NCBI GenBank assembly: GCA_038134485.1 | Contig: JAYPVG010000007.1 | Location: 50,199 to 114,198 of the forward strand | Direction: 5' to 3' | Source of the DNA: NORP240 sp038134485 | Lineage (GTDB): Bacteria > Pseudomonadota > Gammaproteobacteria > Pseudomonadales > Pseudohongiellaceae | Length of the DNA stretch: 64,000 bases | Part shown: positions 7,660 through 16,495 of the stretch, in pieces | Position numbering within the stretch: position 1 is the first letter of the stretch | Layout of the letters: each line of letters begins with the position of its first letter | The notes under the pieces: generated by a model | Told to the model about the DNA's origin: nothing | Database searches by the model: none | What the model saw: the letters and a program-made list of their open reading frames with translations, nothing else | Translations under genes and position numbers: made by a program

Positions 7660-8654
7660 AGAAGTTTCAGAATCTGAATGCCAGCAGTCTGCAGCAAGCT
7701 TCCGAGCTGGCGCGTGAGGCTCTGACAAGAGGCCAGGCTATCGCTTTTTCCGGTGGTGGAACCGATTTGTTGCAACAGGTCAAAGATGGCACTGAACAGC
7801 CCGACGTGCTCATTAATCTGCGCACGGTAAGCGGCGCGGATCAGGTGTCAGAGAACGGTGCCGACGTTACGATAGGGGGCCAGATTTCCCTGACCGAGCT
7901 TGGCAATCACCCCCTTGTGAGAAGCCGGTTTCCGGTGCTCGCGGAAGCGGCTGCAGCGGTCGGTACCCCTCAAATCCGCAACGCCGGCACGTTGGCGGGA
8001 AACGTCACCCAGCGACCGTGGTGCTGGTATTACCGTAACGGATTCAACTGCTACAAGGCTGGCGGAGACCAGTGTTTTTCGGTGGTTGGGGAGAATCAAC
8101 AGCACGCAATTTTTGGTGGCGGTCCGAGTTACATAGTGCATCCTTCGGACATTGCTCCTGCACTGGTCGCTCTGGGGGCACGGTTTAATACCATAGGGTC
8201 TGATGGTCAGCGCAGCCTTTCCGCTGATGAGTTTTTCCAGTTGCCGGCGCAGAATGCGCGCTACGAGAACAGTCTCGCCAGGGATGAACTTCTCGCCAGC
8301 GTAAGCCTGCCGGCAGGGAATTCCGGGGCGGTCAGCAGTTATCACAAGGTGATGGACCGTCAGGCCTGGACACATGCGGTGGTCAGTGCGGCGATGGTAC
8401 TGCAGATCGAGGGCGGCACCATTATCAGTGCTTCCGTAGTGCTGGGCGGTGTGGCACCGATTCCCTGGCGCGCACGGGAAGCGGAGGCGGTTCTGGTCGG
8501 TCAGTCGGTGAACGCTGAGTTGGCGCGCGCGGCGGGACTGGCCGCTATCCGTAATGCCGAGCCACTGGCTAAAAATGCCTACAAGCTGCCCATGACCAGT
8601 GCCGTAGTGGAACGGCAGATACTGTCGCTGGCGGGCATAGAGAGTAGCGCGTGA
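7656..8654 (+). CDS. FAD-binding subunit, xanthine-dehydrogenase family
   Basis: A 332-residue flavin subunit of the same enzyme. FSGGGTDLLQ (residues 31-40) and the GTPQIRNAGTLAGNV segment bind FAD. A cysteine-bearing insert follows, with C123, C132 and C140, then GENQQHAIFGGG and VHPSD. Related subunits (4-hydroxybenzoyl-CoA reductase, PaoB) carry an additional [4Fe-4S] cluster on such an insert with four cysteines. Here the likely fourth position, in GGGPSY before HPSD, is serine at about residue 158, so the cluster may be absent or bound differently. Translationally coupled to the genes on both sides. Confidence 0.86.
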   Translation: MKKFQNLNASSLQQASELAREALTRGQAIAFSGGGTDLLQQVKDGTEQPDVLINLRTVSGADQVSENGADVTIGGQISLTELGNHPLVRSRFPVLAEAAAAVGTPQIRNAGTLAGNVTQRPWCWYYRNGFNCYKAGGDQCFSVVGENQQHAIFGGGPSYIVHPSDIAPALVALGARFNTIGSDGQRSLSADEFFQLPAQNARYENSLARDELLASVSLPAGNSGAVSSYHKVMDRQAWTHAVVSAAMVLQIEGGTIISASVVLGGVAPIPWRAREAEAVLVGQSVNAELARAAGLAAIRNAEPLAKNAYKLPMTSAVVERQILSLAGIESSA

Positions 8655-9022
8655 AGAGAAGAGATTTCCTGCGCCTGCGGTCCAGCGGTGGACAATCCAT
8701 AATGGTGTTGTCATGCCAACAGCTGTATGTGCAATACAATGATGCGCATGCAGCTATAAACACCAGGGAGACAGAGCAATTCTCCCACGCCGAGGACTGG
8801 TGGAGTGGCGAGCCGCCACTGTCGGTAGAGTCTCCCCTGATGGATCAGCTTTTCGGGGAATTGCGGGCGAAAGTCGAGCAGGCTGACGTGCTGGTGCTTG
8901 AAGATCGCGAATGGCTGCAGGATGACAGATTCTCCAACCAGATAGATCAGCTACTTGCGGCATGTCGCGCCCGGGGTGGTGAAATCAGGTATTCGACCAG
9001 AGATTCAATGACGCCGGTATAA
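8651..9022 (+). CDS. Small protein of unknown function coupled to the molybdenum hydroxylase operon
   Basis: A 123-residue protein I do not recognise. Its ATG overlaps the FAD-subunit stop by four bases, so it is almost certainly co-translated with the enzyme. The N-terminus, KRRDFLRL, resembles a twin-arginine motif but the hydrophobic part after it is short. The rest is acidic, with WW at residues about 50-51 and a predicted helical end (QIDQLLAACRARGG). It contains two cysteines, one early (LSCQQ) and one late (AACRARG). A maturation, assembly or small electron-transfer partner of the enzyme is possible from position alone. Confidence 0.65.
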   Translation: MKRRDFLRLRSSGGQSIMVLSCQQLYVQYNDAHAAINTRETEQFSHAEDWWSGEPPLSVESPLMDQLFGELRAKVEQADVLVLEDREWLQDDRFSNQIDQLLAACRARGGEIRYSTRDSMTPV

Positions 9023-9035
9023 CAAGGGTCAGACG

Positions 9036-9338
9036 ATGAAAAAAATAGTCTTTTTGCCGGCGCTGCTTCTTATTCTGCAGTCCTGTGACCAGGCCGCGGA
9101 TGAGCCAGTTTCATTGCAGCAGCAGGTAGTGGACGCTGTTGCGTCGGCATCCGATTTGCCCGCTGAAAACCTTATTCTGACGGTAGAAGGCGGCACCGTT
9201 CGGGTAACTGGCAGCCTCGAGTGTCAGGAATGCGGTGGCATGCGAACTCCGGGTGAAGAGGGCACTATTCAGCAGTCTCTGGGAGCGGTAATAAGAGCAG
9301 TACCGGGCGTGACAGGCGTTGAATTTGACCTCAACTAA
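9036..9338 (+). CDS. Small lipoprotein with BON-like domain
   Basis: A 100-residue protein with a lipoprotein signal: MKK, a hydrophobic run and LQSC, giving lipidated C17. The mature part has the alternating helix-strand pattern of a single BON domain, with LILTVEGGTVRVTGSLE and, at the end, VIRAVPGVTGVEFDL. A C-x2-C pair sits between them (CQECGG), which is not usual in BON domains. It follows the previous gene by 13 bases and so probably belongs to the same transcript. Predicted location: outer or inner membrane, facing the periplasm. Confidence 0.62.
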   Translation: MKKIVFLPALLLILQSCDQAADEPVSLQQQVVDAVASASDLPAENLILTVEGGTVRVTGSLECQECGGMRTPGEEGTIQQSLGAVIRAVPGVTGVEFDLN

Positions 9339-9366
9339 AAAAACATCAAGCCAAAGGTGAAGAACC

Positions 9367-10413
9367 ATGAATATCAGACCGTTACTTCTAGGTTTCACAC
9401 TGATTGTCCAGGCGCCTTTTTCTCTGGCACAAAATACCGACAATTACACGGCGCCGCGAACGGAATGGGGACAGCCGGATTTGCAGGGCGTGTGGAATTT
9501 CAATTCCGAGACGCCCATGCAGCGCCCGGAACGCTATGGTACACGGGAATTTCTAACTCAGGACGAGATCGAGCAGGCCCGAGTTCGACAGGCGACCAGC
9601 CGGGCGGAAGCTGATGCACGAGAGGCGGAACTGGTGGTCAATCCCGAGGCTCCTCCGGCGGGCGCCGAAAGCACCGGGGGATATAACAATTTCTGGTACG
9701 AGCGGGCCAGTATCGGCGAGAATGTTCGCACTTCCCTGATCGTCTATCCTGCCGATGGCCGAATCCCACAAGCCGTAGAGGGTGCGCTGGTGCATACCGC
9801 GAATCTGGGTCCTGATGTGCCGGGGGAAAGACCTGTCCGAGCGATATTTGGCGGGATCGGCAAGGACGGGCCCGAGGATCGCGGCCTGTCTGAGCGTTGC
9901 ATGATTGGATTTAATGCGGGCCCGCCTCTGACCGGGGGAGGCTACAACGCTAACTTGCAGATTTTCCAGAATCAGGACCATGTCGTCATCCTGACCGAGA
10001 TGGTGCACGACGCTCGCATCGTTCCATTGGATGGCAGACCGCCGGTTGACGATGATCTGAGGTTCTGGACCGGCGATTCCAGAGGATTCTGGGATGGAGA
10101 TACCCTGGTCGTCGTCACACGGAATTTTTCTGACCTGGTGCCGAGTTTCAATCGCTTTGGAACCGCAAAGGATAAGATTCTGACGGAGCGATTCACGCGA
10201 CTGGGACCTTATACCGTTGAATACCAGTGGACTCTCGAAGACCCCTCCACCTTTACCGATACGATATCGGCGGTACAACCGATGACGAAAGTGGCGGGTC
10301 AGCTCTATGAGTATGGTTGCCACGAAGGCAATTACGGCATGGAAAATCTGCTGCGCGGTGAGCGCATGAGCGAGCTTCGCGCTGCTGAAAGCGAGGGCGC
10401 CCAGAGTAACTAG
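9367..10413 (+). CDS. Secreted protein of unknown family (paralogue of the 49.8-50.8 kb gene)
   Basis: 348 residues with a clear signal peptide (1-22, ending LAQ). I do not know a function for the family. Conserved blocks shared with the second copy in this window are GQPDLQGVWNF, RPERYGTREFLT, GPEDRGLSERC, the MVHDARIVP segment and EYGCHEGNYGMENLLRGER. The two invariant cysteines (SERC and YGCHEGN) might form a disulfide. The domain is predicted beta-rich and periplasmic. AGGTGAAG precedes the ATG. It lies 28 bases after the lipoprotein gene and closes the run of plus-strand genes that starts with the molybdenum hydroxylase. Confidence 0.7.
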   Translation: MNIRPLLLGFTLIVQAPFSLAQNTDNYTAPRTEWGQPDLQGVWNFNSETPMQRPERYGTREFLTQDEIEQARVRQATSRAEADAREAELVVNPEAPPAGAESTGGYNNFWYERASIGENVRTSLIVYPADGRIPQAVEGALVHTANLGPDVPGERPVRAIFGGIGKDGPEDRGLSERCMIGFNAGPPLTGGGYNANLQIFQNQDHVVILTEMVHDARIVPLDGRPPVDDDLRFWTGDSRGFWDGDTLVVVTRNFSDLVPSFNRFGTAKDKILTERFTRLGPYTVEYQWTLEDPSTFTDTISAVQPMTKVAGQLYEYGCHEGNYGMENLLRGERMSELRAAESEGAQSN

Positions 10414-10423
10414 CCGGTAGGAA

Positions 10424-10572
10424 AAGGGAACGAGGGAACTTGTTCCCCTTGCAGAAACTTTCCGGCCCAGCGCGAAACTAACCCGACCTGAATTGCCAGC
10501 GCCTGATAAACGCCCTGTGGTCTACTACCTGATTCGAAGAATACCTTTTGGGGGTGAGATGTCACCCCCAAA
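10424..10572. terminator. Convergent intergenic hairpins, probable bidirectional termination
   Basis: Between two convergent genes lie two inverted repeats. GGGAAC near 10426-10431 pairs with GTTCCC near 10442-10447 just after the upstream stop. TTTGGGGGTGA (10547-10557) pairs perfectly with TCACCCCCAAA (10562-10572) around a GATG loop. The second is an 11-bp stem; T tracts after it are weak on both strands. Confidence 0.5.
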
Positions 10573-10605
10573 GAACTCTTGTTATCGCATGGCTAGAGTT
10601 TGCAA

Positions 10606-12276
10606 TCAGTAGAGCCTCGAGTACTCCAGTTCGACATCCGCATTGCGCCACCAGGAATCAAATTGTCGCTTGGTGATGACGGCATCCTGCTCCTTGTCCT
10701 GAGCTTCCAAGGCCTGATAGAGGCCAAAAGTGGTCCATGGGTTCTGTTGATTCCATTCCAGATCACGGCGGTATACGGTCTCGGCTTCGTCAGCACGTCC
10801 GGCCTTAAGCAGGGCAGCACCCTGATATAAACGCATTGATTGCGACCAGTCGGGTGGCTCGGTGTAGTTTAGATTATCCTGAAAATCGACAGCGTGACCA
10901 TAATGGGTAATAGCACCTTCCAGGTTGCCTTTTGCTTCTTCGAGTTCGCCCAGCAGCGCATGCATAGCCAGGCTCAGTACGTGAGAAGCGGGAGTAGGTC
11001 CGACACCGGAATCGTCGACACCTTCAGCCTGAATCTGCTCTCTTATCACGGCCAGTTGTGCTTCGGCGGGGGCGATGTGCCCCATGGCTACGTGAGCACT
11101 GCCCATCACATAGGCCCACATGCCCTTCAGATAGGGAAGTTCGTGCTGGCTATTCGCTGCATTGTCGGCGTGAATCTTTTCCCACTTGCCGAATACCTTG
11201 TCGGTTATCCATTCATGGGCGATGTTTTTCAGTCCGCGCCCATTGGCGGCGTTAGCTCTCTCGGCATTGCGGCCCGCTGCCTCGTAGGCGGCGGCATAAT
11301 TGCCCTGCAGCAGGTTGGCATAGCGCACAAAGTCCAGAGCGTGCGCAGAGTGTCCGCGGTGGGATAGCGGGTAGGTGCCGATCATGGGGAAATTGGTATC
11401 ACCCCAGATTTCGGCAAACTGCAGATCAACAATCTGCGATCGCTCGTTGATGTCGATGGCCTTTTCGTACTCACCAACGCGCAGATAAATATGCCCCGGC
11501 ATGTGTACCATGTGACCCGATATTGGCACAGTGGCTTCGAGCTTCTGAGCCGCGGGCATAGCCAGCTCCGGCTGCGCCGACATTTCCATCAGGTGTATGT
11601 AGAGGTGGTTGGCCCCCGGATGATCGTGTTCAAGAGCCATTGCAGTCTCCAGAGCAGCCTTGGCCTCAGCAGTGCCGCCCCTGGGTGAGCCATCGATATC
11701 CCAGTAATCCCAGCGGGTTGTATTCATGTATGACTCGGCAAATACGGTTGCGATGTCGGCATCGTCCGGATACTTGTTGTGCAAGTCCCGCATGGCATTC
11801 AAGTAGGCAAGATCACGTTCACGATTGTCCGCAATGGCATCCTTGTTATAGAGCACAAAGATTGCATTGATCATATCGCGCTCTTTTTGGGTGCCGTTGT
11901 TGGCGAGTTCCAGCGCAGTGCGGACTGCCTCCAGTCCGGTTCCCTGAGGATCGTCCGGCAATCCCTGGTAGCGGCTGTTCGGATTGGGTCCGATCGCGTG
12001 AGCGAGCCCCCAGTAGGGCATGGGGTGATCCGGGTCCAGCCGCGCCGCTTCCTGGTAGGAGGCAATTGATTCCGGAAAATAAAAACTCCACGCCATTCGG
12101 AGGCCCTGGTCGAAAAAGGCCTGGGCATCACTATTGTTGGTTGATATCGGGTAGCTGTAGGTTCCGCTCCCGGGGATCATGATAGCCAGCGGCTCATCGG
12201 AAGACTGGGCGTTGCTAATAATGACAGCAGTAAAGAAAGTCAGTGCTGCGGTGCAAGTCGCGAGCAGAATGCGCAT
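10606..12276 (-). CDS. Secreted tetratricopeptide-repeat protein
   Basis: 556 residues starting with a signal peptide (MRILLATC to ISNAQ). TPR-like helical pairs are visible throughout: FFDQGLRMAWSFYFPES with SYQEAARLDPDHPMPYWGLA, the EAKAALETAMALEHDHPGA unit, VGEYEKAIDINERS, and the C-terminal YQGAALLKAGRADEAETVYRRDL. Histidine-rich SGHMVHMPGHIY in the middle is characteristic of a family of large periplasmic TPR proteins common in marine gammaproteobacteria and Acidobacteria. Function unknown; protein-protein interaction is likely. GAGGAG lies seven bases before the ATG. Convergent with the preceding gene and divergent from the NHL protein. Confidence 0.75.
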   Translation of the reverse strand: MRILLATCTAALTFFTAVIISNAQSSDEPLAIMIPGSGTYSYPISTNNSDAQAFFDQGLRMAWSFYFPESIASYQEAARLDPDHPMPYWGLAHAIGPNPNSRYQGLPDDPQGTGLEAVRTALELANNGTQKERDMINAIFVLYNKDAIADNRERDLAYLNAMRDLHNKYPDDADIATVFAESYMNTTRWDYWDIDGSPRGGTAEAKAALETAMALEHDHPGANHLYIHLMEMSAQPELAMPAAQKLEATVPISGHMVHMPGHIYLRVGEYEKAIDINERSQIVDLQFAEIWGDTNFPMIGTYPLSHRGHSAHALDFVRYANLLQGNYAAAYEAAGRNAERANAANGRGLKNIAHEWITDKVFGKWEKIHADNAANSQHELPYLKGMWAYVMGSAHVAMGHIAPAEAQLAVIREQIQAEGVDDSGVGPTPASHVLSLAMHALLGELEEAKGNLEGAITHYGHAVDFQDNLNYTEPPDWSQSMRLYQGAALLKAGRADEAETVYRRDLEWNQQNPWTTFGLYQALEAQDKEQDAVITKRQFDSWWRNADVELEYSRLY

Positions 12277-12598
12277 AGGTTACTCCTCGTTTTCACTGGT
12301 ACCCGAGTTCGGTCTGTCATAAGTGCTACAGATGCCCGCACGGGACTCGCGAGTATAACGTCATATTCCGCGACAGAGTAGGGTCGGCGGAGTTCATAGC
12401 ATACCCGTGGAAATCCAGTCTGCAAAACAGGTCTGCTTTGCAAGTCCATGAGCATCAAGCCAAATGCTACGATCGGGTCCGATCCAGCCCGTTTTGCAGC
12501 TCTCATGCCGCAATCACTGCGGATAATCAGGTAACTTGTCAGTACCCTTTTGTTCTACTTATACTCGGAGGCCAATGTAAATTTCTTACAGGTGTAAC
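12277..12598. other. Divergent intergenic region between the TPR and NHL genes
   Basis: A 322-base stretch between two divergent genes, so it must hold both promoters. Apart from the sigma-70-like pair at 12536-12565 (listed separately) I see no repeat or small gene. An 88-codon minus-strand frame starting at 12506 overlaps the TPR gene start and has no recognisable product. Confidence 0.55.
12536..12565 (+). promoter_or_regulatory. Possible sigma-70 promoter for the NHL-repeat gene
   Basis: TTGTCA (12536-12541) and TATACT (12560-12565) are separated by 18 bases, giving a near-consensus sigma-70 pair. A start site near 12572 would leave a leader of about 27 bases before the ATG at 12599. Confidence 0.45.
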
Positions 12599-13669
12599 AT
12601 GACTATTCGCTATTCTATCGTCTCCTTGGCAGCTTTGCTGATCCTGCATTCCATGCTCATGCCGCAGCAATCTGCCGCGCAGAATTCCACGAATCACTAC
12701 GCAATCATTGAAGGATGGGCGAAGATGCCTGGCGGAAGAGTGATGGGGGCAGTCGGGAAAGCAAAGGTCGATCCCGACGGACGCCATATCTGGGCCATAG
12801 TGCGCTGCGATGCCGGGCCGGATAGTTTTGGATCCGAGTGCCTTGATTCAAACCTTGATCCGATCTTGAAGTTTGATCCTGACGGAAATGTGGTTGAATC
12901 ATTTGGTAGCGGATTATTCATCTGGCCCCACGGTATTGATGTTGACTCGGATGGCAACGTCTGGGTAACGGACGCGGTGAGTGACAACAATATCCCGGCT
13001 GGTGATACGCGGGGCCATCATGTCATAAAATTCAGCCCGACGGGCGATGTGTTAATGACCCTTGGCACGCCTGGACAAACTGGGGATGGTCCTGACCACT
13101 TCACTTCTCCGAGCGATGTGGCGATCGCCTCCAACGGTGACGTATTCATCGCGGACGGTCACAACGCAGATGGAAATAACCGGGTAGTGAAGTACAACAG
13201 TCGTGGCGAGTTTCTTATGGCCTGGGGGGAAACCGGTTATGCGCCGGGGCAGTTCAGAGCCCTGCACGCTATCGCCGTTCATCCGGATGGCCGAGTGTTC
13301 GTTGGAGATCGGAGCAACAGCCGCATTCAGATCTTCGATCAGGAAGGAAATCATGCTGCCACCTGGACCCAGTTTGGTCGGCCGAGCGGAATTGCCTTTG
13401 ATGACGAGGGAAGAATCTATGTCGCGGACTCGGAATCGGACAACGTCCAGAATCCAGGGTACGAGATAGGAATCCGCATCGGCGAATCCGAGACGGGTTG
13501 GGTAAACGAGTTCATTCGTTTTCCATGGGCAAACCCCAACATACTGCCGGGGAACGGCGCAGAGTTTGTCACTGTTGATCGCGAGGGCAACATCTATGGA
13601 GGAGAGCCGGTCCCCAATCCTCACATTAATGACCGAACGTTAAGGAAGTACGTGCGGGTGCGTCCGTGA
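12599..13669 (+). CDS. Secreted NHL-repeat beta-propeller protein
   Basis: 356 residues: a signal peptide (to about residue 28, SAAQ), then repeated NHL blades. The repeating pattern is WPHGIDVDSDGNVWVTDA, SPSDVAIASNGDVFIADG, LHAIAVHPDGRVFVGDR and PSGIAFDDEGRIYVADS, each followed by a strand such as RVVKYNSRGEFLMAWG. The blade order and the GSGLFIWPHG segment resemble the lyase half of peptidylglycine alpha-amidating enzymes, a resemblance common to bacterial proteins whose activity is unknown. Probably a periplasmic six-blade propeller acting as a lyase, lactonase or binding protein. Single gene with its own promoter. Confidence 0.8.
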   Translation: MTIRYSIVSLAALLILHSMLMPQQSAAQNSTNHYAIIEGWAKMPGGRVMGAVGKAKVDPDGRHIWAIVRCDAGPDSFGSECLDSNLDPILKFDPDGNVVESFGSGLFIWPHGIDVDSDGNVWVTDAVSDNNIPAGDTRGHHVIKFSPTGDVLMTLGTPGQTGDGPDHFTSPSDVAIASNGDVFIADGHNADGNNRVVKYNSRGEFLMAWGETGYAPGQFRALHAIAVHPDGRVFVGDRSNSRIQIFDQEGNHAATWTQFGRPSGIAFDDEGRIYVADSESDNVQNPGYEIGIRIGESETGWVNEFIRFPWANPNILPGNGAEFVTVDREGNIYGGEPVPNPHINDRTLRKYVRVRP

Positions 13670-13672
13670 GAG

Positions 13673-13721
13673 TTGTGACCGCCAGTCACAAGAAGTTTAT
13701 CGGCGATAGGGGCTTTTTTTT
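13673..13721 (+). terminator. Possible terminator after the NHL gene
   Basis: TTGTGAC (13673-13679) pairs with GTCACAA (13685-13691) around CGCCA, four bases after the stop. A run of eight T begins about 20 bases further on (near 13714). The distance between stem and T run is longer than usual, so this is tentative. Confidence 0.4.
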
Positions 13722-13808
13722 ACAATAAGTCAGTATACGAATTCAGGACGAGAGGCTCGGTAGTCGGGCGAGAAAAGTAACGCGGTTGAACCTGAGGTGA
13801 GGCTAAAA

Positions 13809-14693
13809 ATGCTGAAAGGTAAAATTCTTGTTGGCGTGTATGTGTCGACTTTTTTCGTGATGGAGACAATCCGTGCGCAGGAGCTTCAGGCCGATTATCA
13901 AAAAATTCCTGACCTGGTCTACGGCCAGAGTGCAGACCGCGAACTTTTGCTTGATATTTACCTGCCGTCCGCGGTGGATAATCCTCCACTTCTGATCTGG
14001 GTTCACGGAGGTGCCTGGAGAGCGGGCACGAAAGACAGTGTGCCAATACTTGATTTTCTTGACGACGGCTATGCCATTGCCAGTCTGGACTTTCGCCTGT
14101 CGGGGGAAGGGATGTTTCCTGCCCAGGTGCACGATATCAAGGCTGCCATCAGATTTCTGAGGGCGAGAGCAGATTCGCAAGGTTACAACGCGCAGAAAGT
14201 GGCGTTGCTTGGTGCTTCGTCGGGAGGGCATCTGGTCTCGTTGGTAGGAGTAACCAACGGGAATCGGGAACTGGAAGGCGAGGTTGGGGATTTCCCCGCT
14301 GAGGATTCAGATGTACAGGCTGTAGTCAGCTACTACGGTGCGTCGAATTTGACAACCATACTTTCTCAATCGACACCCCATGGACTGAGTGTAAGAAAAC
14401 CCGCATTAGATTTGTTCATCGGAGGGCAGCCGGAAGACAATGCTGCCCGTGCCAGACAGGCAAGTCCGGTATTTCATGTCGATAGCTCGGACCCGCCATT
14501 GTTACTGCTCCATGGAGACCAGGATCCGCAAATGCCGATCAATCAGTCTCATGAACTGCAGTATGCCTATCAGCAGCATGGTCTGGACGTGGCGTTTGAA
14601 GTCGTTCATGGTGCTGCTCATGGCGGACCTGAATTTGTCGATGCGCAGCGTAATGCAGTTGTCCTCGCATTTCTGAATAAACATTTAAAATAA
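13809..14693 (+). CDS. Secreted alpha/beta-hydrolase (esterase/lipase-like)
   Basis: About 294 residues with a signal peptide ending near TIRAQ. The alpha/beta-hydrolase fold shows LLIWVHGGAW (oxyanion-hole HGG), LGASSGGHL with the nucleophilic serine in G-A-S-S-G, a late aspartate in LHGDQDPQMP and a histidine in GAAHGG. HGGAW with GxSxGG is typical of the BD-FAE/hormone-sensitive-lipase group that removes acyl groups from small esters or polysaccharides. TGAGGTGAGG directly precedes the ATG at 13809; the in-frame GTG at 13797 is not favoured. The next gene, another esterase, follows after 86 bases in the same direction. Confidence 0.82.
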   Translation: MLKGKILVGVYVSTFFVMETIRAQELQADYQKIPDLVYGQSADRELLLDIYLPSAVDNPPLLIWVHGGAWRAGTKDSVPILDFLDDGYAIASLDFRLSGEGMFPAQVHDIKAAIRFLRARADSQGYNAQKVALLGASSGGHLVSLVGVTNGNRELEGEVGDFPAEDSDVQAVVSYYGASNLTTILSQSTPHGLSVRKPALDLFIGGQPEDNAARARQASPVFHVDSSDPPLLLLHGDQDPQMPINQSHELQYAYQQHGLDVAFEVVHGAAHGGPEFVDAQRNAVVLAFLNKHLK

Positions 14694-14779
14694 GCAGTCC
14701 ATCAATAAGTCTCCTGTAAGTTGACGGGAAGAATAGAAACGAACTTGTAATCACATGAGTCTCCACCGGAGAGAAGAAG

Positions 14780-16378
14780 ATGAATAATGTGAAAAGCAGA
14801 ATACTGATGCTACTGTTCATTGCATTGGGTGTCAGTTTCAACGCGGTGGCTGATGTTTCCAGTGTTTCCACGCAAAGCGGAGTCTTTGCGGGGAGTCAAT
14901 CCGAACATCAGCGGTCAGTCACGGTTTTCAAAGGCATGGCATTCGCGGCCCCGCCGGTGCGAGACCTGCGCTGGAGGCCCCCGGCTCCTCCAATTCCATT
15001 TGCCGGAGTCCATCACGCGGATCGAACCGGACCTGCGTGCTGGCAGGTGCAAAATTCAGATGACACGCTGTACGCGCGCGGCAACCTGGAGCGATCGGAA
15101 GACTGTCTTTATCTGAACGTGTTTACTGGCGCTTCAGATAGCACGGATTCACTGCCGGTGATGGTCTGGTTTCACGGCGGCGGCAACACTGCCGGCCATG
15201 GTGGACCGCTAATCTTTGATGGCGCCAACCTGGCGGCAAGGGGGGCGGTGATTGTTACCGCCAATTACCGGCTTGGATCCCTGGGATTTTTTGCGCATCC
15301 CGGGCTGACAGCCGAGTCTACGCAGCATTCGTCGGGCAATTACGGACTTCTGGATCAATTGGCTGCGCTGGAATGGGTCAGAGACAACATCCGCGGTTTC
15401 GGCGGTGACCCAGACCGGGTCACTATATTCGGTCAGTCTGCCGGCGGGACTGATGTCTGTCTGCTTATGTCTTCACCGCTGTCCGAGGGACTGATTCACG
15501 GGGTTATCGGGCAATCACCGGGCTGTATCAAACTGGACACCGGGCTGGAGCAGGGCCATGCCATGGGTGAAGCTTTTGCAAGCAGGCTTGGCGTTGAGGG
15601 TGTCAGCGGCGAGGTAATCGCTGAACTGCGTTCCCTCGACGCTGAGACAATAATTAGCACACCCGGTATTGGTGGAAGCACTATTATCGATGGTTGGGTT
15701 ATCCCGGATAGACCATACGACCTGCTGGCCAACGGGCAGCAGAACCGGATTCCGATCATGGTGGGTGGACTGGCGAATGAGTACCATGGGCTTTCTCACA
15801 CCGCGCCAGAGATAGACGAACAGGAACTCGATCAGTTTTTACAGGCTAACTTTGGCAATGCCGCGGGTGATATAAAGGCTAACTATTCCAGTTCTATAGC
15901 CCGTTCACCTCTGGACGCCCGCAAGGATATTTCCACTGATAACGGATTTCTTCTTTCTTCGCGCATGTGGGCTCGTCTGGTAGCAGAGCGGGGGGACAAT
16001 GCGTTCGTGTACTTTTTCTCTCGACCGACTCCAGCATTCAGGCTTTATATCCATGAGCGGCCGGATCTGTACAATGATGGCGGCCAGCGACAATTCGGTG
16101 CCTACCACTCCGGCGAATTGGCCTATGTCTTTGATAATCTTGAGCTGGTTGGCATTGGCTGGGAGGATCAGGACCGCCAGCTGTCGGAAATGCTGGCTGA
16201 TTACTGGGTCAGCTTTGCCAGAAATGGTAATCCCAATGCCGATGGTCTGCCGGCATGGCCTGCCTATGATCCGGCGACGGACATCGTGCAGATACTCGAC
16301 TCCAATGTGCATTCTGCGGTTCACCCGCGTAGCAGGAAGCTTGACGACCTCGAGCGCCTGTTTCTGCAGAATCGCTGA
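14780..16378 (+). CDS. Secreted type-B carboxylesterase
   Basis: 532 residues, the usual size for carboxylesterase/lipase type B, with a signal peptide (ending VADV). FKGMAFAAPPV, EDCLYLNVF with its conserved cysteine, VWFHGGG (oxyanion hole), GNYGLLDQLAALEWVRDNI and FGQSAGG with the nucleophilic serine are all present. The partner cysteines C-W in GPACWQ and EDC would make the standard disulfide. HSGELAYVF in the C-terminal third contains the likely catalytic histidine. Predicted periplasmic or secreted ester hydrolysis. GGAGAG precedes the ATG. It sits between another esterase and a beta-lactamase-fold hydrolase, forming a cluster of exported hydrolases. Confidence 0.87.
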   Translation: MNNVKSRILMLLFIALGVSFNAVADVSSVSTQSGVFAGSQSEHQRSVTVFKGMAFAAPPVRDLRWRPPAPPIPFAGVHHADRTGPACWQVQNSDDTLYARGNLERSEDCLYLNVFTGASDSTDSLPVMVWFHGGGNTAGHGGPLIFDGANLAARGAVIVTANYRLGSLGFFAHPGLTAESTQHSSGNYGLLDQLAALEWVRDNIRGFGGDPDRVTIFGQSAGGTDVCLLMSSPLSEGLIHGVIGQSPGCIKLDTGLEQGHAMGEAFASRLGVEGVSGEVIAELRSLDAETIISTPGIGGSTIIDGWVIPDRPYDLLANGQQNRIPIMVGGLANEYHGLSHTAPEIDEQELDQFLQANFGNAAGDIKANYSSSIARSPLDARKDISTDNGFLLSSRMWARLVAERGDNAFVYFFSRPTPAFRLYIHERPDLYNDGGQRQFGAYHSGELAYVFDNLELVGIGWEDQDRQLSEMLADYWVSFARNGNPNADGLPAWPAYDPATDIVQILDSNVHSAVHPRSRKLDDLERLFLQNR

Positions 16379-16495
16379 TAATTGGCACTTGGGTCGGCGA
16401 AAGCAGGCGTCACGCAATCCGGTCTACGTTAAATGCCTGACTATACCCGGGGCAGTGTCAGCAACTCACCAAACTCTTGGAAATGAGGTAATACT

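Noticed and set aside
9553..10323. Minus-strand frame of 256 codons opposite the unknown secreted protein
   Set aside because: Opposite a gene supported by a signal peptide and a conserved paralogue; no recognisable product.
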